From assembly GCF_003525665.1 (NCBI RefSeq), contig NZ_DQDX01000064.1:1-6891 (forward strand): 6,891 bases of DNA, in the 5' to 3' direction. The translations under genes were made by a program, and so were the position numbers. Below, piece after piece: positions 5,161 to 6,891 of this stretch. Numbering within the stretch: position 1 is the stretch's first letter; each line of letters starts with the position of its first letter. The notes under the pieces are model-generated. The model had not been told where the DNA came from. It searched no databases and saw only the letters and a program-made list of their open reading frames with translations. The stretch comes from Flavobacterium sp. Lineage in GTDB: Bacteria > Bacteroidota > Bacteroidia > Flavobacteriales > Flavobacteriaceae.

Positions 5161-5712
5161 TTATTTTTCGCTTTGTACTTCGCCAGAAATTCTCTGTGAG
5201 TTTATTATTTTAAAATCTTTGCTAAAATCTACTCCTTCACCGTAGGTAAATCCTTTAGCATCTGTAAATTTAAACCTTTTTTCGGTATAAAACCATTCGT
5301 TTTTTTGATCAAAATACAATTGTTCTGTTTCAAATAATTGTCCGGCTTCGTTTGTAATTTTTACATTTCCTTGTAAATCAATTAAATCGGTGTTTTTAAA
5401 AGTGATGGCATACTTGGAAGTTACAAATGTTTTCTTCCCATTGTTATCATACATCGTTACTTTTAAACCTTTAGGAAATTCGGTAAATGGAAATTCAACC
5501 GTTGCATAATCTAGCATTTTTGGACTCACCAAAATGGATTTAATTTTTCCCGAATCGGTGTATTTTAAATCAATGGTGTCGGCTTCACCGCTTGGAGTGA
5601 ATTCAGCAAAATTCGACTTTTGAACTTCTCTGAAATTACTTTCGCAAGAAGACAGTAGTAGTAAAGCAACTAAAATTGCTGTTGAAAATAATACTATTTT
5701 TTTTGCTACCAT
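5161..5712 (-). CDS. lptC: LptC-family lipopolysaccharide export protein, predicted lipoprotein
   Basis: LptC is the periplasmic part of the LptBFGC complex that passes lipopolysaccharide from the inner membrane to LptA. I choose the ATG at 5712, giving 183 residues. It sits 5 bases after the stop of the upstream gene and begins a clean signal peptide: MVAKK, a hydrophobic stretch, and the lipobox LSSC with the lipidated cysteine at 23. A longer frame begins at a TTG at 5748, but it would overlap the upstream gene and put 12 polar residues before the signal. The rest is rich in beta-strands, as in LptC: VEFPFTEFPKGLKV (about 72-85), LQGNVKI (113-119) and GEGVDFSKDF (158-167). E. coli LptC is held by a transmembrane helix, so the lipid anchor differs. 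No Bacteroidota surface-export signal (acidic run after the cysteine) is seen, so it should face the periplasm. Confidence 0.87.
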   Translation of the reverse strand: MVAKKIVLFSTAILVALLLLSSCESNFREVQKSNFAEFTPSGEADTIDLKYTDSGKIKSILVSPKMLDYATVEFPFTEFPKGLKVTMYDNNGKKTFVTSKYAITFKNTDLIDLQGNVKITNEAGQLFETEQLYFDQKNEWFYTEKRFKFTDAKGFTYGEGVDFSKDFKIINSQRISGEVQSEK

Positions 5713-5717
5713 TATTT

Positions 5718-6891
5718 TTAGAACTGAACTGTTTCGTTTATCCAGCAACCAATTACAACTTTATTGCCGTTCTTTTTAATTGCACTTAACTCTTGTGAAG
5801 TTGGTGCTTCTAATTTCTTAGAAAATTGATCGGCAGTTGCTTTAAATTTAGGTTCTACTTGAGCTGCTTTGTTTATTGTAGTTTTTGCCAATTGATAAAT
5901 GGCTTTTTTCTCAATACTTGTTGTACCACATTCTGTTGCAGCATTAGAATATAAACTTGAAAGAAAAACATAATATTCGCCGTTAGACGGATTGTTATCT
6001 ATAGCAAGTTTTAATGCTTCTTTGGATTTCGATTTATCTGTTGCCGAAAGGATATTAGCTAAAGTATAGTAAGTTCTAGCTTTTTCTAATTTATCTGTAG
6101 ATAGTGAAGCCGACTGATTAAAGTAGTCAACAGCTTTACCTTGATTTCTAGTTTTTAAATTAAAATTTCCTAAATGATAAGCCGATTTCTCTGTTGGATT
6201 TATCGAATGTAATTGGTTTGCAACCGTTCCAAAGATTGGAGAATTGGCTGCATTTTGGGATAATAAATTAGCTGTAGATTCTAACCAACCGATATTTTCT
6301 TTATTGGAAGCAAAGTTAGATTCGGCGAAAGCCACAACCTTTTCTTTGCTTAAATCATCTTTTACTAATGAATTAATTGCTAAAAATGCATTGTTGAATT
6401 CTACCTCTTTCTCTGGAAATTCTTTTCTGTTTTTTTCTACAACCGATAAAACTTCGCTGTATTTGCCTAACAATTGATCGAAAGAAATATTGTTTTTCTT
6501 GTCGTTGTATTTCTCTTTAAACAAGCTAAAGTAAGTGAACAACGCGTTAGGATTTTTAAACTGAAATTTATCTTTTACAAATGCTTTATCAAAACTTTGG
6601 TAAGCATCGTTTTCTTTAGAAATTTTAGATTCGTAAAGAACCATTGCTTTGTTGATAAGGTTTCCATTTTTATTGTCCGGGAAATTTTTATCGTATTGAT
6701 CATAAAATTTCACCAAATCTAAAACGGCAACTTCCTTTTTATCATCTGCTGCAAGTTCGATATTATATTTTAGCACTTCAATTCCTAGAAGATAAAAAAC
6801 TTCTGATTTTGTAGCACATTTCAGTCTAGTTTCAGCCAGAATTTCATTTGCTTTAGCGAAATCGGCATCAGTAATGGCAGAAGACAGTTGT
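5718..6891 (-). CDS. Tetratricopeptide-repeat protein, N-terminus beyond the window
   Basis: The reading frame stays open from the right edge (first whole codon 6888-6890) to the stop at 5718-5720, so 390 C-terminal residues are visible and the start is missing. The GTG at 6774-6776 that could pass for a start is internal: 38 residues before it (including AKANEILAETRLKC and YLLGIEVLKY) continue in the same helical style. The visible part is mostly amphipathic helix. TPR-like units are clearest at about 235-267 (AYHLGNFNLK...AVDYFNQSA), 269-301 (ARTYYTLANIL...ALKLAIDNNP) and 304-347. The C-terminus has a short GCWINETVQF tail; cysteines at about 321 and 382 could pair if the protein is exported. 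TPR domains are protein-binding scaffolds; no enzyme motif is seen. Position just before lptC suggests an envelope role, but the partner is unknown. Confidence 0.85.
   Translation of the reverse strand, partial: QLSSAITDADFAKANEILAETRLKCATKSEVFYLLGIEVLKYNIELAADDKKEVAVLDLVKFYDQYDKNFPDNKNGNLINKAMVLYESKISKENDAYQSFDKAFVKDKFQFKNPNALFTYFSLFKEKYNDKKNNISFDQLLGKYSEVLSVVEKNRKEFPEKEVEFNNAFLAINSLVKDDLSKEKVVAFAESNFASNKENIGWLESTANLLSQNAANSPIFGTVANQLHSINPTEKSAYHLGNFNLKTRNQGKAVDYFNQSASLSTDKLEKARTYYTLANILSATDKSKSKEALKLAIDNNPSNGEYYVFLSSLYSNAATECGTTSIEKKAIYQLAKTTINKAAQVEPKFKATADQFSKKLEAPTSQELSAIKKNGNKVVIGCWINETVQF

Larger units (their letters stand above)
3665..6891 (-). other. Predicted envelope operon: TPR protein, lptC, small membrane protein, CNNM protein
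   Basis: Four same-strand genes are separated by 5, 2 and 3 bases, with no room for promoters or terminators between them, so they are very likely one transcript read right to left. Its promoter is outside the window. The first larger gap is the 107 bases before ppiD, which holds only weak promoter and terminator signals; ppiD may be partly fed by read-through. Confidence 0.75.

Noticed and set aside
6244..6722. Two open frames on the + strand inside the TPR gene
   Set aside because: Both are antisense to the continuous TPR reading frame and look like reverse-strand shadows of AT-rich coding sequence.
1..6891. CRISPR array, tRNA or rRNA, or toxin-antitoxin/defence genes
   Set aside because: No regularly spaced repeats, cloverleaf or rRNA-like stretches, or recognisable defence proteins were seen in the window on either strand.

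Overview
The window is AT-rich, its genes lack Shine-Dalgarno sequences in front of their starts, and its proteins have the character of a Bacteroidota member of the Flavobacterium type: a large PpiD-like foldase, a CNNM/CBS membrane protein, a lipoprotein form of LptC, and an IS150-group insertion sequence. I infer Flavobacteriaceae from gene content and order; nothing in the window fixes the genus.

Layout: bases 1-~1429 are an apparently complete and intact IS3-family (IS150-group) element on the + strand. Its left end lies at or within a few bases of the window edge. It carries OrfA, a textbook -1 frameshift site with a downstream stem-loop, and OrfB with a full DD(35)E triad. All other genes are on the - strand. 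Reading in their direction of transcription (right to left) they are: a tetratricopeptide-repeat protein that runs off the right edge, lptC, a 76-residue two-helix membrane protein, a CNNM/CBS/CorC_HlyC membrane protein, a 107-base intergenic region, and a ppiD-like peptidylprolyl isomerase. The first four are separated by only 2-5 bases and are almost certainly one operon. The foldase probably has its own promoter but may also receive read-through.

The chromosomal genes have a common cell-envelope theme: LptC belongs to lipopolysaccharide export, PpiD-like proteins assist folding of exported proteins at the outer face of the inner membrane, and CNNM/CBS proteins are inner-membrane proteins linked to divalent cation export. 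The insertion sequence sits only about 37 bases past the ppiD stop and faces it. The host DNA just past it looks like one half of a rho-independent terminator, so the element may have split that terminator.

I find no defence system, CRISPR array, tRNA/rRNA or clearly new system here. The most interesting signals are regulatory structures inside the insertion sequence: a terminator-like hairpin against the transposase start, a frameshift cassette, and a copy of the terminal-repeat core at the slippery site. The foldase also shows repeated parvulin-like half-motifs.
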